A stretch of 37,779 bases of DNA from an archaeon CG10_big_fil_rev_8_21_14_0_10_43_11 (GCA_002763265.1 PEZQ01000008.1:1-37779); one strand, 5' to 3'; shown: positions 7,505-15,906, numbered from the stretch's first letter. Notes: generated from the sequence alone by a model not told the origin. Numbers and translations: made by a program.

Positions 7505-10500
7505 GCTAACACCGCCACTAATGGTCCTTCACAATAGGGAAGAATATCAACTTGCGGGTCTTCAATTCCTGAGGAGTAATGAGGGATGCTGCAGGTCATA
7601 TCCTGGTTGTTGTCCGTTACATACATTGAGCACATGCCGTTTTCTAAACCTCTAATTTCTGCTTCAACACCGTCTTCTGGCGTGAATGTTGCTTGCTTAC
7701 AGAGGCGAAACGCTGCGTCAAAACAATCCTCATCAAAACCACAGTCGGCTACGTTTCCTTGTGTTATATCCCGGACTTCTTCTGAGCTACTGAGCATAAT
7801 GTAGAGCACGTTTTTGAGTGTTGATTTTCGCAAGTGACGTATCTTGAGCTTAACATCTTCAATATCCTGCACGCTCAAGCTCTCAATAGTATCGCGAAGG
7901 AAGTTGAGAATATCTTCCACTTCATCTGCGGCAGTAAACAACATTTCAGATGCGCGCTCGAATCGCGCCCCATTTGTATCATTTCGTTCTTGATAGAACG
8001 CTGCGATTGCTTGTATCTTTTCTCCAAGCTCTACGAATCTTATTTTCAAATCTTCAAGTTTGAAAACCATGCCAAGCAGGATTGCTGAATCTGGCACTTC
8101 TTCAAGTTTTTCATGCGCCTCCAAACTAACCATCGCATCACCTTTTGCAACGCATTCTACAAAGGTAACGCATCCTTTAGCATCTTTTTCCACGATTAGC
8201 TCGCCTTTACATTGTGTGTACGCTTCTGCAGGAACACTCTTGCAGTATTGTTCCTTTGCACCACAGGCGAGTATTTCGCATCCATGCGTATTGTAGTCCC
8301 GAACCACCTGCAATCCTTGTGAATTACATTTTGTTTTTATTTCTTGCACAATGTTTGGACTCAACGAGTCAACACCCACACACTTATCAGTCTCTTTTCG
8401 CTCGCACACTACACGTTCACAACCATTCTTCTTCACGTATTTTGGCGAGCCTCCAAATTCTTTGCAGCGCAATACATCCTCATTATTTTGCTCAATAGTT
8501 TGGCATTCTGCTTTGTTCTCCCATAGACGTGCGGTTTTATTCTCATCTTCAAAGCTACATTTTAAGAATTCACACGTATCAGGCCCAATATGATATTCGG
8601 GAAGCCCGCCCTGCTCAATACATTTTTGCTCCCAGCTAGGGTCTCGTGTTGGACATATTCTCTGTTCTTTTTCACACACAATAGTGCTTATGCCCGCGTC
8701 CGCATCAAATAGTTCTTCACAGCCTTGGGGAACTTCTTGCACCAACTTGAATCCTGTCTTTGACGATGACGGGCAGGTGTATTGGGATTCTTGACACCAC
8801 GTACCACACCAATTCGAACCCGCGTTTTTGCAGTCACTTTCTGAAAAACAGTTCCAGGGTTGTGATGCCGTGCAAATCGGACATTCTCCTGCATTACACC
8901 AGCCAGCGTTCACACTGCCACACCAATCGCCGCCCGCGCTGGTACAGTCTGATTTCGTGTAACAGTTCCACACTTTTGACGAAGTGCAGGTTGGACAATT
9001 TTCTTGCTGACACCAACTGTAATCACCTGAACCTGTGCACCACTGTGCATCAACACCTTCACAAGACGTTTGTGAGAAGCAATTCCAGGGGTTATTGTCA
9101 CTGCATTCGGGACAATTTTCTTGCTGACACCAGCCATAGTCCCCTGAGCCTTCACACCATTGTGCATCAACACCTTCACAGTTTGATTGTGATGCGCAAT
9201 TCCAAGGGTTTGCTTGTGAGCATGAATAGTCAGGACAGGTGTATGGTGCTTTGTTACACCATCCCGATGTGGTTGCATTGGTTGATTCAGGATTATTACA
9301 CCACACGCCACTTACTGATTTACAGGTGGTCTCTGTCTGGCAATTCCATGCTTCATTTGAGGAGCATTTGAATGTTGGGCACGTGTCTTTTTGGCACCAT
9401 GCATTTCCACTTTTATCACTGCACCATTTAGCACCAGCAGATTCACAGTTTTCCTTATCTCCACACTTCCATAATGATGACGAAGTGCAGGTTGGACAGG
9501 CATCAGATTGACACCACGTACCACACCAATTCGAACCTGCGCTGGTACACGTGCTTTCTGTTTTACAATTCAAGCTTTCCGTTGCAGAACATGTGTAGGA
9601 TGGACAGGCATCAGATTGACACCAACTAGGACCACCGCCTGAGGATTTGCACCAGTTTTTTCCTTTGTCTTCACATGCAGATTGCGTGTTTATAGGGCAG
9701 TCGTCTGAACACCACCCCGTACTTGAATACACGTCTTCACACCAATCGCCGCCCGCGCTGGTACAGTCTGATTCTGAGTAACAGTTCCATAACCCTGTTG
9801 TGTTACATGTTGGACAATCATACTCTTGACACCAACCATAACTACCTGAGCTTGCACACCAATTTCCTTGAACGCCTTCGCACAGCGATTCAGTATTACA
9901 ATTCCATTTTTCAGTAGCAGTGCAGGTTGGACAGGGTTGGCTTGAACAATACGTGCCACACCAATTCGCGCCAACACCAGTACAATCTGATTCTAAATAA
10001 CAGTTCCACGCTTCGGATGCGCTACAGGAAGGACATTCATACGTCTGGCACCAGCCGTAATCACCTGAGCTTGCACACCAATTAGCCCCACTGGCACTGC
10101 ATGACTCTTTATCATTACAGTTCCACGCTGATGATGCATTACACTCGTATGAAGGACACGCATAACTCTGACACCAGGTGTTTCCATAGGTGTCAGCACA
10201 CCAATTGGCACTTACTTGCGAACATTCTGACTCAGTTTGACAATTCCATGCTTCATTTGTGTTACACGAACTCGTACCCGTTTGATTTGTCTGATTTGTG
10301 GTTGTAGTTTGGTTTGTAGTTGTTGTCTCGTTCGTGCTTGAACAGGAGTAGCCTGCATCATTGCAGTAATTATTACACCACACCCCACCAACACTCGTGC
10401 AATTCGTTTCACTATAACAATAGCTTGTTTGTGAAGCAGAACAGGTATATGTTTGGTTAGTCGTCGTGTTAGTTTGATTTGAGCTTGGGCATACATACCC

Positions 10501-11499
10501 TGAGGAATAACAGTAATTGCTGCACCACACGCCATTAATGCCCGCGCATGCGGATTCAGTGTAGCAATAGCCCGGATACGACGCAGAACAAGTCATGCTT
10601 GTTGTAGTATTTGTGCTACCACAATCAGTTGGGCATGAGCTAGATGTTTCATTACTATCGCAAAGACCATTGCCACAATAGGCTGAAGTGTTCACGCTCG
10701 GACAAGAATAACCAGCGCTGTAACAATAATTACTGCACCACACCCCACCAACACTCGTGCAATTCGTTTCACTATAACAATAGCCCGGATACGACGCAGA
10801 ACACGAAGTGGAAGTTTGATTCGTGCTTGAACAGGTGTAGTTTGATTCGTAGCAGTAATTACTACACCAAATGCCCCCTGCACCACTACATTCTGATTCC
10901 GTGTAGCAGTACCAGCGCTCATTCGCGTTACATGTGTATGTTGGGCATGCGGTATTTTGACACCAGCTTGAAGAACCAGACATACACCAGTTAGCGCCTA
11001 CTGTTTCGCATTCAGACTGTGACGCGCAGTTCCAATAATCAGTGGATGAACAGGTATTAGACGGGCACGCACCTGACTGACACGAACTATAGCCTGCTGA
11101 ATCAGTGCACCAATTTGCCGCACCTATCCCTTCACACTCTTCTTGAGTCTGGCAATTCCAATATCCAGTTGATGAACACATAGTAAATTCCGGACACGAA
11201 TAATAATCACCTGACCACGTAGCATCGCTGCAACAATAACCTGAAGAGTAAACGGTGCCACCGCATTTACAGGAAGCACTTATGGTTATGTTTGTGCCAC
11301 ATTCTGGTGCGCACGCCTCAAGGCTCGCACAGTCTGTGTCATCACAATCAGTTAAGCCATCAGCGTCATCATCAACGCCATTTGAACATTCAGTTTCTGT
11401 TGTTGGAGTGGTTTGATTTTCCTGTGCGTATGAGGCTTGGGTGGGGAACGTAAATAAAAGGGAGAGAACAAGAAGTGCAAACAGTAATTCCCTACCCAT
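7501..11499 (-). CDS. Giant secreted Cys/Trp-repeat surface protein
   Basis: A 1332-aa exported protein. Residues 1-25 form a signal peptide (cleavage near SYA-Q). Residues 38-57 contain CSNGVDDDADGLTDC, a calcium-type Asp-rich loop common in archaeal and bacterial envelope proteins. From about residue 108 to 913 there are about 19 imperfect units of 35-60 aa with the pattern C-x4-5-W-N/Y-C-x2-E-S-x-C-x4-G-x-W-C...W-C-x4-C-P. One unit carries an extra YCGNGLCDSNE-type cysteine module. Asn/Thr-rich linkers with many N-x-T sequons separate units 3-7. Residues 914-1120 hold about four copies of a different module (C-x3-GG-x-P-x5-G-C-E-x3-C). The C-terminus is helical without a membrane anchor. 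TATAAATA about 25 nt upstream supports ATG 11499. Function unknown; likely a disulfide-rich fibre, adhesin or envelope component. Confidence 0.85.
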   Translation of the reverse strand: MGRELLFALLVLSLLFTFPTQASYAQENQTTPTTETECSNGVDDDADGLTDCDDTDCASLEACAPECGTNITISASCKCGGTVYSSGYCCSDATWSGDYYSCPEFTMCSSTGYWNCQTQEECEGIGAANWCTDSAGYSSCQSGACPSNTCSSTDYWNCASQSECETVGANWCMSGSSSWCQNTACPTYTCNANERWYCYTESECSGAGGIWCSNYCYESNYTCSSTNQTSTSCSASYPGYCYSETNCTSVGGVWCSNYCYSAGYSCPSVNTSAYCGNGLCDSNETSSSCPTDCGSTNTTTSMTCSASYPGYCYTESACAGINGVWCSNYCYSSGYVCPSSNQTNTTTNQTYTCSASQTSYCYSETNCTSVGGVWCNNYCNDAGYSCSSTNETTTTNQTTTTNQTNQTGTSSCNTNEAWNCQTESECSQVSANWCADTYGNTWCQSYACPSYECNASSAWNCNDKESCSASGANWCASSGDYGWCQTYECPSCSASEAWNCYLESDCTGVGANWCGTYCSSQPCPTCTATEKWNCNTESLCEGVQGNWCASSGSYGWCQEYDCPTCNTTGLWNCYSESDCTSAGGDWCEDVYSSTGWCSDDCPINTQSACEDKGKNWCKSSGGGPSWCQSDACPSYTCSATESLNCKTESTCTSAGSNWCGTWCQSDACPTCTSSSLWKCGDKENCESAGAKWCSDKSGNAWCQKDTCPTFKCSSNEAWNCQTETTCKSVSGVWCNNPESTNATTSGWCNKAPYTCPDYSCSQANPWNCASQSNCEGVDAQWCEGSGDYGWCQQENCPECSDNNPWNCFSQTSCEGVDAQWCTGSGDYSWCQQENCPTCTSSKVWNCYTKSDCTSAGGDWCGSVNAGWCNAGECPICTASQPWNCFSESDCKNAGSNWCGTWCQESQYTCPSSSKTGFKLVQEVPQGCEELFDADAGISTIVCEKEQRICPTRDPSWEQKCIEQGGLPEYHIGPDTCEFLKCSFEDENKTARLWENKAECQTIEQNNEDVLRCKEFGGSPKYVKKNGCERVVCERKETDKCVGVDSLSPNIVQEIKTKCNSQGLQVVRDYNTHGCEILACGAKEQYCKSVPAEAYTQCKGELIVEKDAKGCVTFVECVAKGDAMVSLEAHEKLEEVPDSAILLGMVFKLEDLKIRFVELGEKIQAIAAFYQERNDTNGARFERASEMLFTAADEVEDILNFLRDTIESLSVQDIEDVKLKIRHLRKSTLKNVLYIMLSSSEEVRDITQGNVADCGFDEDCFDAAFRLCKQATFTPEDGVEAEIRGLENGMCSMYVTDNNQDMTCSIPHYSSGIEDPQVDILPYCEGPLVAVLA

Positions 11500-11694
11500 A
11501 ACATAGTTAACGTTCTATACTCATATTTATAGTTGCTGTATTATAATTTCTCGTATCGCATCAAAGAAGGAGAAACGCGCCGTGGTTGCATCTGCAGCGC
11601 TTTTACTTTTTTCAAAGCGCAAAGAATAATAAGTCAATGCAGTTAAGCGACACCTTCTTGTCGTATACGCGCGACTTAAAAAAAAGAAGAGCAG

Positions 11695-11777
11695 CGCCAG
11701 GAGCAGGATTTGAACCTGCGTATCATTTCTGATACGGCGTCTCGAGCGCCGCGCTTTAACCACTCAGCCATCCTGGC
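11695..11777 (-). tRNA. tRNA-Ser (anticodon CGA)
   Basis: Minus-strand cloverleaf. The acceptor arm GCCAGGA pairs with TCCTGGC and is followed by discriminator G. The anticodon stem GGCG/CGCC encloses CTCGAGA with anticodon CGA. A long class II variable arm (TATCAGAAATGATAC) and the T-loop GGTTCAAATCC confirm serine. CCA is not encoded. A TTTATAA box at about 11806-11812 lies upstream. It reads the UCG codon. Confidence 0.96.
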
Positions 11778-11820
11778 AGTACTGCTAGACAAACAAAAAA
11801 GAGGGTTATAAATATTTACT

Positions 11821-12177
11821 CTAACCAAATAATTCTTGCATGTTATGATGCGAATAAAACACGCCATACATGTATGCAACGCTCACAACCGCTGCAGGAA
11901 TAGTAAAGAGCAACCCAACACCAAGCAGGATAATACCAAGAATAAACCACCCAGCAGCAACAAGCGATGAAAATATAACTACAACAACAAAACTAAGCGG
12001 GTCTTTGATAACCGGGTTAAGCGCTTCTCTAAATTCAAAAAACGCGGAAAACCGCTTTTTTACTGCGTAATGTGTAATAAACAACGGTGTAAAGAATCCC
12101 GCTATTGCAACAAGCAACCAACCAATAAAACGTATGAAACGAATAATGCCAAGCAAAACACGGCACGGGCAGGCCAA
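11821..12177 (-). CDS. DUF4013-like membrane protein, short form
   Basis: A 118-aa protein with three likely membrane helices (residues 8-30, 60-80 and 82-107). The order helix, HYAVKKRFSAFFEF, a Pro-containing loop, LLGVGLLFTIPAAVVSVAYMYGVFY resembles the C-terminal half of DUF4013 membrane proteins, which are usually about twice as long. It therefore looks like a half-length or N-terminally truncated member. The only long open start is TTG at 12177, about 25-35 nt downstream of TATA-like sequences at 12203-12221. It lies behind the 12255-12935 membrane protein on the same strand. Confidence 0.6.
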   Translation of the reverse strand: MACPCRVLLGIIRFIRFIGWLLVAIAGFFTPLFITHYAVKKRFSAFFEFREALNPVIKDPLSFVVVVIFSSLVAAGWFILGIILLGVGLLFTIPAAVVSVAYMYGVFYSHHNMQELFG

Positions 12178-12254
12178 GAAACCGGTTTAGACCAAAAACG
12201 CTACTATAAAGAGTATAAACCATGCTACCTGCCTTGTTTAAGAAACGTATTTTT

Positions 12255-12935
12255 TTATCGTACAAGTATGCTTCCCACATCAACAGCAATATCAACCGGG
12301 ATTCCGTTTGAACCAAGCGTAACCTGCCCGCTACAAAACACGCAACGCTCACGACCCGGCGAGTTGTATGAGCCAACAGCAACTGCGTACGTTACTGACG
12401 CGTTCTGATTGCTTGTAGAATAGATAGCTTCACCAACGCCAAGGGTCATGCTAACGCGAGACACGCTTGCGGGCAGAGAAACAATATCAATGCTTCCAAC
12501 ACCCCCCGTGACTACTACCTCACCAGGACTGCCCGCTTGAATGCGATACTGCGCGTCAACCGACCCAGTTAAGTGAATATACGAGTCATTGATTTGTGTA
12601 ATGATAATATCTCCTGCACCAAAGTACACGAGAACGCCCTGGGATGCATCAACTGCGTAATACTCATTTAATGAAAGAGACTCTTGCCATGTTGCAAAAG
12701 AGAAGCCTTGGGCCATGACAAAAAAGATAATGCTCATGACAAAAAGCCAATTAATCAGGGTTCCAAACGGACGCAGGGGTTGCACAACGCCAATAGTCAA
12801 AAGACTGATTCCAAAAATAATAAGAATAATTGGCGGTATAAACGGGTTGCTAAAAAGCGGCTTCCAAAGCGCGGTTTGAAGGAGTATAAAAAATATGCCT
12901 AGTGCAACAAGAAAAAAACCAGCATCCCTATCCAT
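12255..12935 (-). CDS. Membrane protein with C-terminal beta-rich exterior domain
   Basis: A protein of about 226 aa. Three hydrophobic segments occupy the first 80 residues (AGFFLVALGIFFILLQ, PPIILIIFGISLLTIGVV, LINWLFVMSIIFFVMA). The remainder is a beta-rich domain with alternating Val/Ile/Gly/Ser (LVYFGAGDIIITQINDSYIHL, GGVGSIDIVSLPAS, SRVSMTLGVGEAIYST). The plan is like the LiaF/DUF2154 or adhesin-type beta-helix domains of bacterial stress proteins, but I cannot confirm the family. A CysxxCys (CVFC) lies near the C-terminus. I chose ATG 12935 because the TTTTTAAG box at 12958-12968 lies about 25 nt upstream. Confidence 0.7.
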   Translation of the reverse strand: MDRDAGFFLVALGIFFILLQTALWKPLFSNPFIPPIILIIFGISLLTIGVVQPLRPFGTLINWLFVMSIIFFVMAQGFSFATWQESLSLNEYYAVDASQGVLVYFGAGDIIITQINDSYIHLTGSVDAQYRIQAGSPGEVVVTGGVGSIDIVSLPASVSRVSMTLGVGEAIYSTSNQNASVTYAVAVGSYNSPGRERCVFCSGQVTLGSNGIPVDIAVDVGSILVR

Positions 12936-12976
12936 CACAGTATTTGTATGTTTACGCACTTAAAAATATTTCAGAA

Positions 12977-13540
12977 TTACGTTGTAAACAATACGCGCAA
13001 AAAATACTTGAACACGCCAATAATCACTGAAAAAGAGAGAAATAAAAGCAATCCTGAAATGAGGGTTGCACCAGTGAAAGGAAGACAGGCGTATACAATT
13101 GCCATACTCACATATGCTATCAAGTTAAGCACAAGCGGCGCGCTAATAAAAAATGCGATTTGTTCAGGAAGCTTGTGCAAAAAATCAACTGTTGCAAGCA
13201 CAACTGCAAAAGCGCCAACCATAAGAGCAAGAAAAAAATTCGGGCTGAGAATGCCTGCAATAAATGACAGCACACGCGGGGCTGAAAGCACTTCACGCAT
13301 CAAATCAATTGCAACAAAAAACAAGACAAGACTATTGCCAAACGCGGTATTCCAGCCCAGCTTTTCTTTTACGTACGTGCCAAAATAAAACGCCATGGCA
13401 AGAGTTGAGACAACAAGCGGGATGCTCACCCACAACATATCAGGATACTCAAGCGGGGCGAGCACGAGTCTGACAAATATTGGACCCACCTCATTTTCAA
13501 GATAGAGCAAAATGCTATCAAACAAACCCATAGTATTCAT
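12977..13540 (-). CDS. Polytopic membrane protein, unknown
   Basis: A 187-aa protein with about five membrane helices (for example IPLVVSTLAMAFYFGTYV, FGNSLVLFFVAIDLM, FFLALMVGAFAVVLATVDFL, APLVLNLIAYVSMAIVYACL and ATLISGLLLFLSFSVIIGVF). No family recognised. ATG 13540 is preceded by GGAGATGAG with good spacing; ATG 13567, 9 codons upstream, would instead give a leaderless start from the shared TTATATAA box. It is divergent from sodN, and the shared promoter may mean shared regulation. Confidence 0.7.
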   Translation of the reverse strand: MNTMGLFDSILLYLENEVGPIFVRLVLAPLEYPDMLWVSIPLVVSTLAMAFYFGTYVKEKLGWNTAFGNSLVLFFVAIDLMREVLSAPRVLSFIAGILSPNFFLALMVGAFAVVLATVDFLHKLPEQIAFFISAPLVLNLIAYVSMAIVYACLPFTGATLISGLLLFLSFSVIIGVFKYFLRVLFTT

Positions 13541-13587
13541 ATAGAACTCATCTCCAAACATAAGCATTTTGATAGTTACAGAAATCA

Positions 13588-13595
13588 TTATATAA
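13588..13595. promoter_or_regulatory. Palindromic TATA box shared by sodN and a divergent membrane gene
   Basis: TTATATAA is its own reverse complement. Its centre lies about 26 nt before the sodN ATG (13618) on the plus strand. It is also about 25 nt before ATG 13567 on the minus strand, the usual archaeal TATA-to-start distance in both directions. One box may therefore recruit TBP for two divergent transcripts. Confidence 0.6.
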
Positions 13596-13617
13596 CAAAA
13601 CACCACCAACTTAACAT

Positions 13618-14094
13618 ATGTTATACACATTGGTACGTGTTCTTGACCGTTTTGTGCGCTTCCCAAGCGCGCACGCGCATTGCGATATTCCCTGTGGAAT
13701 CTACGACCCTCACCAGGCACAAGTAGATGCACACACGGTTATTCGCATGATAGACCTTATTAAAGAAGCGAAATCCAGCAACGTGCACAGCCTTGCTCGC
13801 TACACAAGCGTAAAAGAGCAGCATGCAGAATCGTGCAAGCATCAGATTCGAATTCTTTGGGGAGACTACTTTAAAGATGAGCATGTTAAACAATTCCCAA
13901 ACCTGCCTGAACTGGTTTGGCGCGCGCTCAAGCAAGCATCAAAAACCCGTCAAGGAACAGACCGAAAAGATGGTGAAGCTCTTCTTGCAACCGTGCAAGA
14001 GATTAGCGAAATCTTTTGGAAAACAAAAGGAAAAAACCCGAAGCGCGTGAAAGCACCCTACCCTAGTGGCGGAGAGCTCGTACTCCACGACTAA
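13618..14094 (+). CDS. sodN: Nickel superoxide dismutase precursor (SodN)
   Basis: NiSOD converts superoxide to oxygen and hydrogen peroxide. The 158-aa precursor has a 20-residue leader ending SAHA, followed by HCDIPCGIYDP, the nickel hook. After cleavage, His1, Cys2 and Cys6 with the new N-terminus bind nickel; Pro5 and Tyr9 are also conserved. The rest (HQAQVDAHTVIRMIDLI, ESCKHQIRILWGDYFKDEH, a C-terminal amphipathic helix) matches the four-helix NiSOD fold. The leader must be removed by SodX, encoded 12 nt downstream. No twin-arginine or Sec signal is seen, so the enzyme is probably cytoplasmic. Leaderless start from TTATATAA. Confidence 0.95.
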   Translation: MLYTLVRVLDRFVRFPSAHAHCDIPCGIYDPHQAQVDAHTVIRMIDLIKEAKSSNVHSLARYTSVKEQHAESCKHQIRILWGDYFKDEHVKQFPNLPELVWRALKQASKTRQGTDRKDGEALLATVQEISEIFWKTKGKNPKRVKAPYPSGGELVLHD

Positions 14095-14106
14095 GACTGG
14101 TTTTGC

Positions 14107-14403
14107 ATGCTACCGATTAGTATTGTGCGCATTATTGGTCCAAGTATGGAGCCAACACTCCATCATGGCGATTTTGTAGTAGTTCACACGTTTTTTAAAA
14201 CGCTCAAAAAAAGGGATATTGTCTTATGCAAGCATCCTATCACGGGGGTGCAGGTCATAAAGCGTATTGTGCAGGTAAAAAACAGCGTCTACGAGCTTGC
14301 GGGTGACAACCTGCAGCAAAGCACAAACTTTCGTGGAATCGCGCGCCAAGCGATTTTAGCAAAACACGCGTTTTCCATAAAAGCACCGCACATGCACCCG
14401 TGA
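14107..14403 (+). CDS. sodX: NiSOD maturation protease (SodX), S24/S26-type
   Basis: A 98-aa signal-peptidase-like protease. It has the Ser box GPSMEPTLHHGDFVV (catalytic Ser13) and the Lys box QVIKRIVQV (Lys52), forming the Ser-Lys dyad, and a final AGDN motif (AGDNLQQSTN). No membrane anchor is present, as is usual for the nickel-type SOD maturation proteases encoded beside sodN. Its job would be to cut the SodN leader and expose His1 of the nickel hook. It follows sodN by 12 nt in the same operon. Confidence 0.93.
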   Translation: MLPISIVRIIGPSMEPTLHHGDFVVVHTFFKTLKKRDIVLCKHPITGVQVIKRIVQVKNSVYELAGDNLQQSTNFRGIARQAILAKHAFSIKAPHMHP

Positions 14404-14464
14404 GTCTGTTTCACACGCGAGTGTCAAAACAAGGTTTAAAAATGAAGCCTGCAAGAGGATAGAT

Positions 14465-14677
14465 ATGGATAAACGTTTGAAAAAGCAACTGCACCGATAT
14501 CCCTATTATCGGGCGTTCCCGTTTTTTCTTCTGAGCATTGTATTTCTTGTTATTCAGGATTGGGGGCTTTTTCTCGCGTTTCTCGCGCTTGCTATTGGAC
14601 TTAGCGTAACTGATCGTACCACATTTAAACGCATCACGCCTGCACGAAAAAAACAAGGCTCGCGAAAAAAACGATGA
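14465..14677 (+). CDS. Small two-helix membrane protein
   Basis: A 70-aa protein: a basic amphipathic N-terminus (KRLKKQLHRYPYYR), two adjacent hydrophobic stretches (FPFFLLSIVFLVIQ and GLFLAFLALAIGLSV), and a strongly basic tail (KKQGSRKKR). A GTTTAAAAA box at about 14431-14439 is suitably upstream of the ATG. It lies behind sodX on the same strand and overlaps the next small gene by 4 nt. Unknown function. Confidence 0.65.
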   Translation: MDKRLKKQLHRYPYYRAFPFFLLSIVFLVIQDWGLFLAFLALAIGLSVTDRTTFKRITPARKKQGSRKKR

Positions 14678-14829
14678 AAACAAAAAAAAGCGTTCTTTGC
14701 AGGCTTGGACTGCACGCATGGACAAAACCAGTTTCTAAAACTCAATTCTCTTCAAACGTCATTGAATGGAGAAAAACGTGTTCTCGTTGCAATAGAAGAA
14801 AAACGTGGATTACTACAAAATCTGGATAA
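14674..14829 (+). CDS. Small Cys-pair (zinc-ribbon-like) protein
   Basis: A 51-aa ORF starting at an ATGA overlap with the preceding membrane gene. It has CRLGLHAW (C9, His14) and CSRCNRRKTW (C36, C39), the C-x4-H...C-x-x-C pattern of small zinc-binding proteins related to the DUF1660-type phage and archaeal families. It overlaps the 3' end of the convergent Na+/Ca2+ exchanger gene by 17 nt. The coupling by overlap and the metal-ligand spacing are the main evidence that it is real. Role unknown. Confidence 0.65.
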   Translation: MKTKKSVLCRLGLHAWTKPVSKTQFSSNVIEWRKTCSRCNRRKTWITTKSG

Positions 14830-15853
14830 TTGAAAGCGCGTACAAAAAAAGCACGTACATAAACAAGAGCACTATGCCTTCTTGTTTGCTCAACTTCTTT
14901 CCTGTCTTAACAAAAAAGAGCATTACAATTGTTAAGAGAAGCATTGTTGGAATAAAAAACCAGAGTGACATGAAACTGATAGGAAGCGCACCAAAAAGAG
15001 CGGCACTGCCAATAACAAGCGAGATATTTGTGATGTTGCTTCCAATAACGTTTCCAACAACCAAGTTTCCAAGACCTTTTCGTGCAGCACTAAACGAAAC
15101 GGACAATTCAGGCAATGACGTGCCAAGTGCAACAATTGATGCGCCAATGATTGTTTGCGAAATCATAAGCATATTTGCAATCCATGCTGCAGAATTTACA
15201 AACGCGTTTGCGCCAACAAGCACCGCTGCTAAACTTACTGCTACGATTGCAAGGTCCTTGAAAACACTTTTGCTAAAAGAATGCGCAAAAGAAAATGACC
15301 AGACCCTCTTTTGCACAAGAAACTGGGCTGCGCTGCGCGTGATGCGCGTAATAATCCCTCGTGAGGTTATGTGTGCTACAAAGTCTGAAAACTCGTACTC
15401 ATGCGGTCTGTGACGAATTGAAAGCAAAAACGCCATGTACGCAAAAAAACAAGTAATCAAAATAACCCCTTCAATTTGTGAGAGCCCTCCGTCAATTACG
15501 AACGCGTAGAATACTACGCTGATTGCTAAAAGTGCGTAGCCATCACGTTCCAAAACAACCCGGTTTGTTTTAAGAACAAGAAAGAGCGTAGTAAGACCAA
15601 GAATGAGTCCTATGTTTGCAATATTACTGCCAATCACGTTTCCAAACGCAAGACCCGCATACCCATTCAGAGCCGCGGTGAGTGTTGCAACAAGCTCTGG
15701 CAAGGATGTGCCGATTGCAACAAGGGTGACGCCAATAACAAAATCTGAGATGCCTAATTTTTTTGCAAGACGCGTTGCTGACTCAACAAACGCATCAGAA
15801 CCTTTGACAAGTAAAACTACGCCAACAATGAGTATGATACTATGCTCAATCAT
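14813..15853 (-). CDS. Na+/Ca2+ exchanger family (CaCA) antiporter
   Basis: A 346-aa integral membrane protein with the two alpha repeats of calcium/cation antiporters. Alpha-1 reads VAIGTSLPELVATLTAAL then FGNVIGSNIANIGLI; alpha-2 reads VALGTSLPELSVSFSAAR then VGNVIGSNITNISLV. About ten helices in two inverted halves, length typical of the YrbG-like family. It would expel Ca2+ (or another cation) in exchange for Na+ or H+. A perfect inverted repeat straddles the start codon, suggesting regulation. TTTATGAA at about 15883-15890 is the likely TATA region. Confidence 0.94.
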   Translation of the reverse strand: MIEHSIILIVGVVLLVKGSDAFVESATRLAKKLGISDFVIGVTLVAIGTSLPELVATLTAALNGYAGLAFGNVIGSNIANIGLILGLTTLFLVLKTNRVVLERDGYALLAISVVFYAFVIDGGLSQIEGVILITCFFAYMAFLLSIRHRPHEYEFSDFVAHITSRGIITRITRSAAQFLVQKRVWSFSFAHSFSKSVFKDLAIVAVSLAAVLVGANAFVNSAAWIANMLMISQTIIGASIVALGTSLPELSVSFSAARKGLGNLVVGNVIGSNITNISLVIGSAALFGALPISFMSLWFFIPTMLLLTIVMLFFVKTGKKLSKQEGIVLLFMYVLFLYALSIIQIL

Positions 15854-15872
15854 TACCCTTTCAAGGTAATGA
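15850..15872. repeat. Operator-like inverted repeat over the antiporter start codon
   Basis: TCATTACC (15850-15857) and GGTAATGA (15865-15872) form an exact 8-bp inverted repeat with a 7-nt spacer. It lies between the TATA-like region and the start codon and includes the ATG. It could be a repressor site or, in RNA, a hairpin covering the start. Confidence 0.5.
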
Positions 15873-15906
15873 CACGCGCTTTGTTCATAAATAGGTTTGC
15901 GCTGGC

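Noticed and set aside
8760-11000. Several long ORFs antisense to or out of frame with the giant protein gene
   Set aside because: They are by-products of the repetitive Cys/Trp-coding sequence; they lack starts with promoters and look like low-complexity His/Arg/Ser strings.
11527-11763. Minus-strand ORF of 78 aa
   Set aside because: It covers most of tRNA-Ser(CGA); no family likeness.
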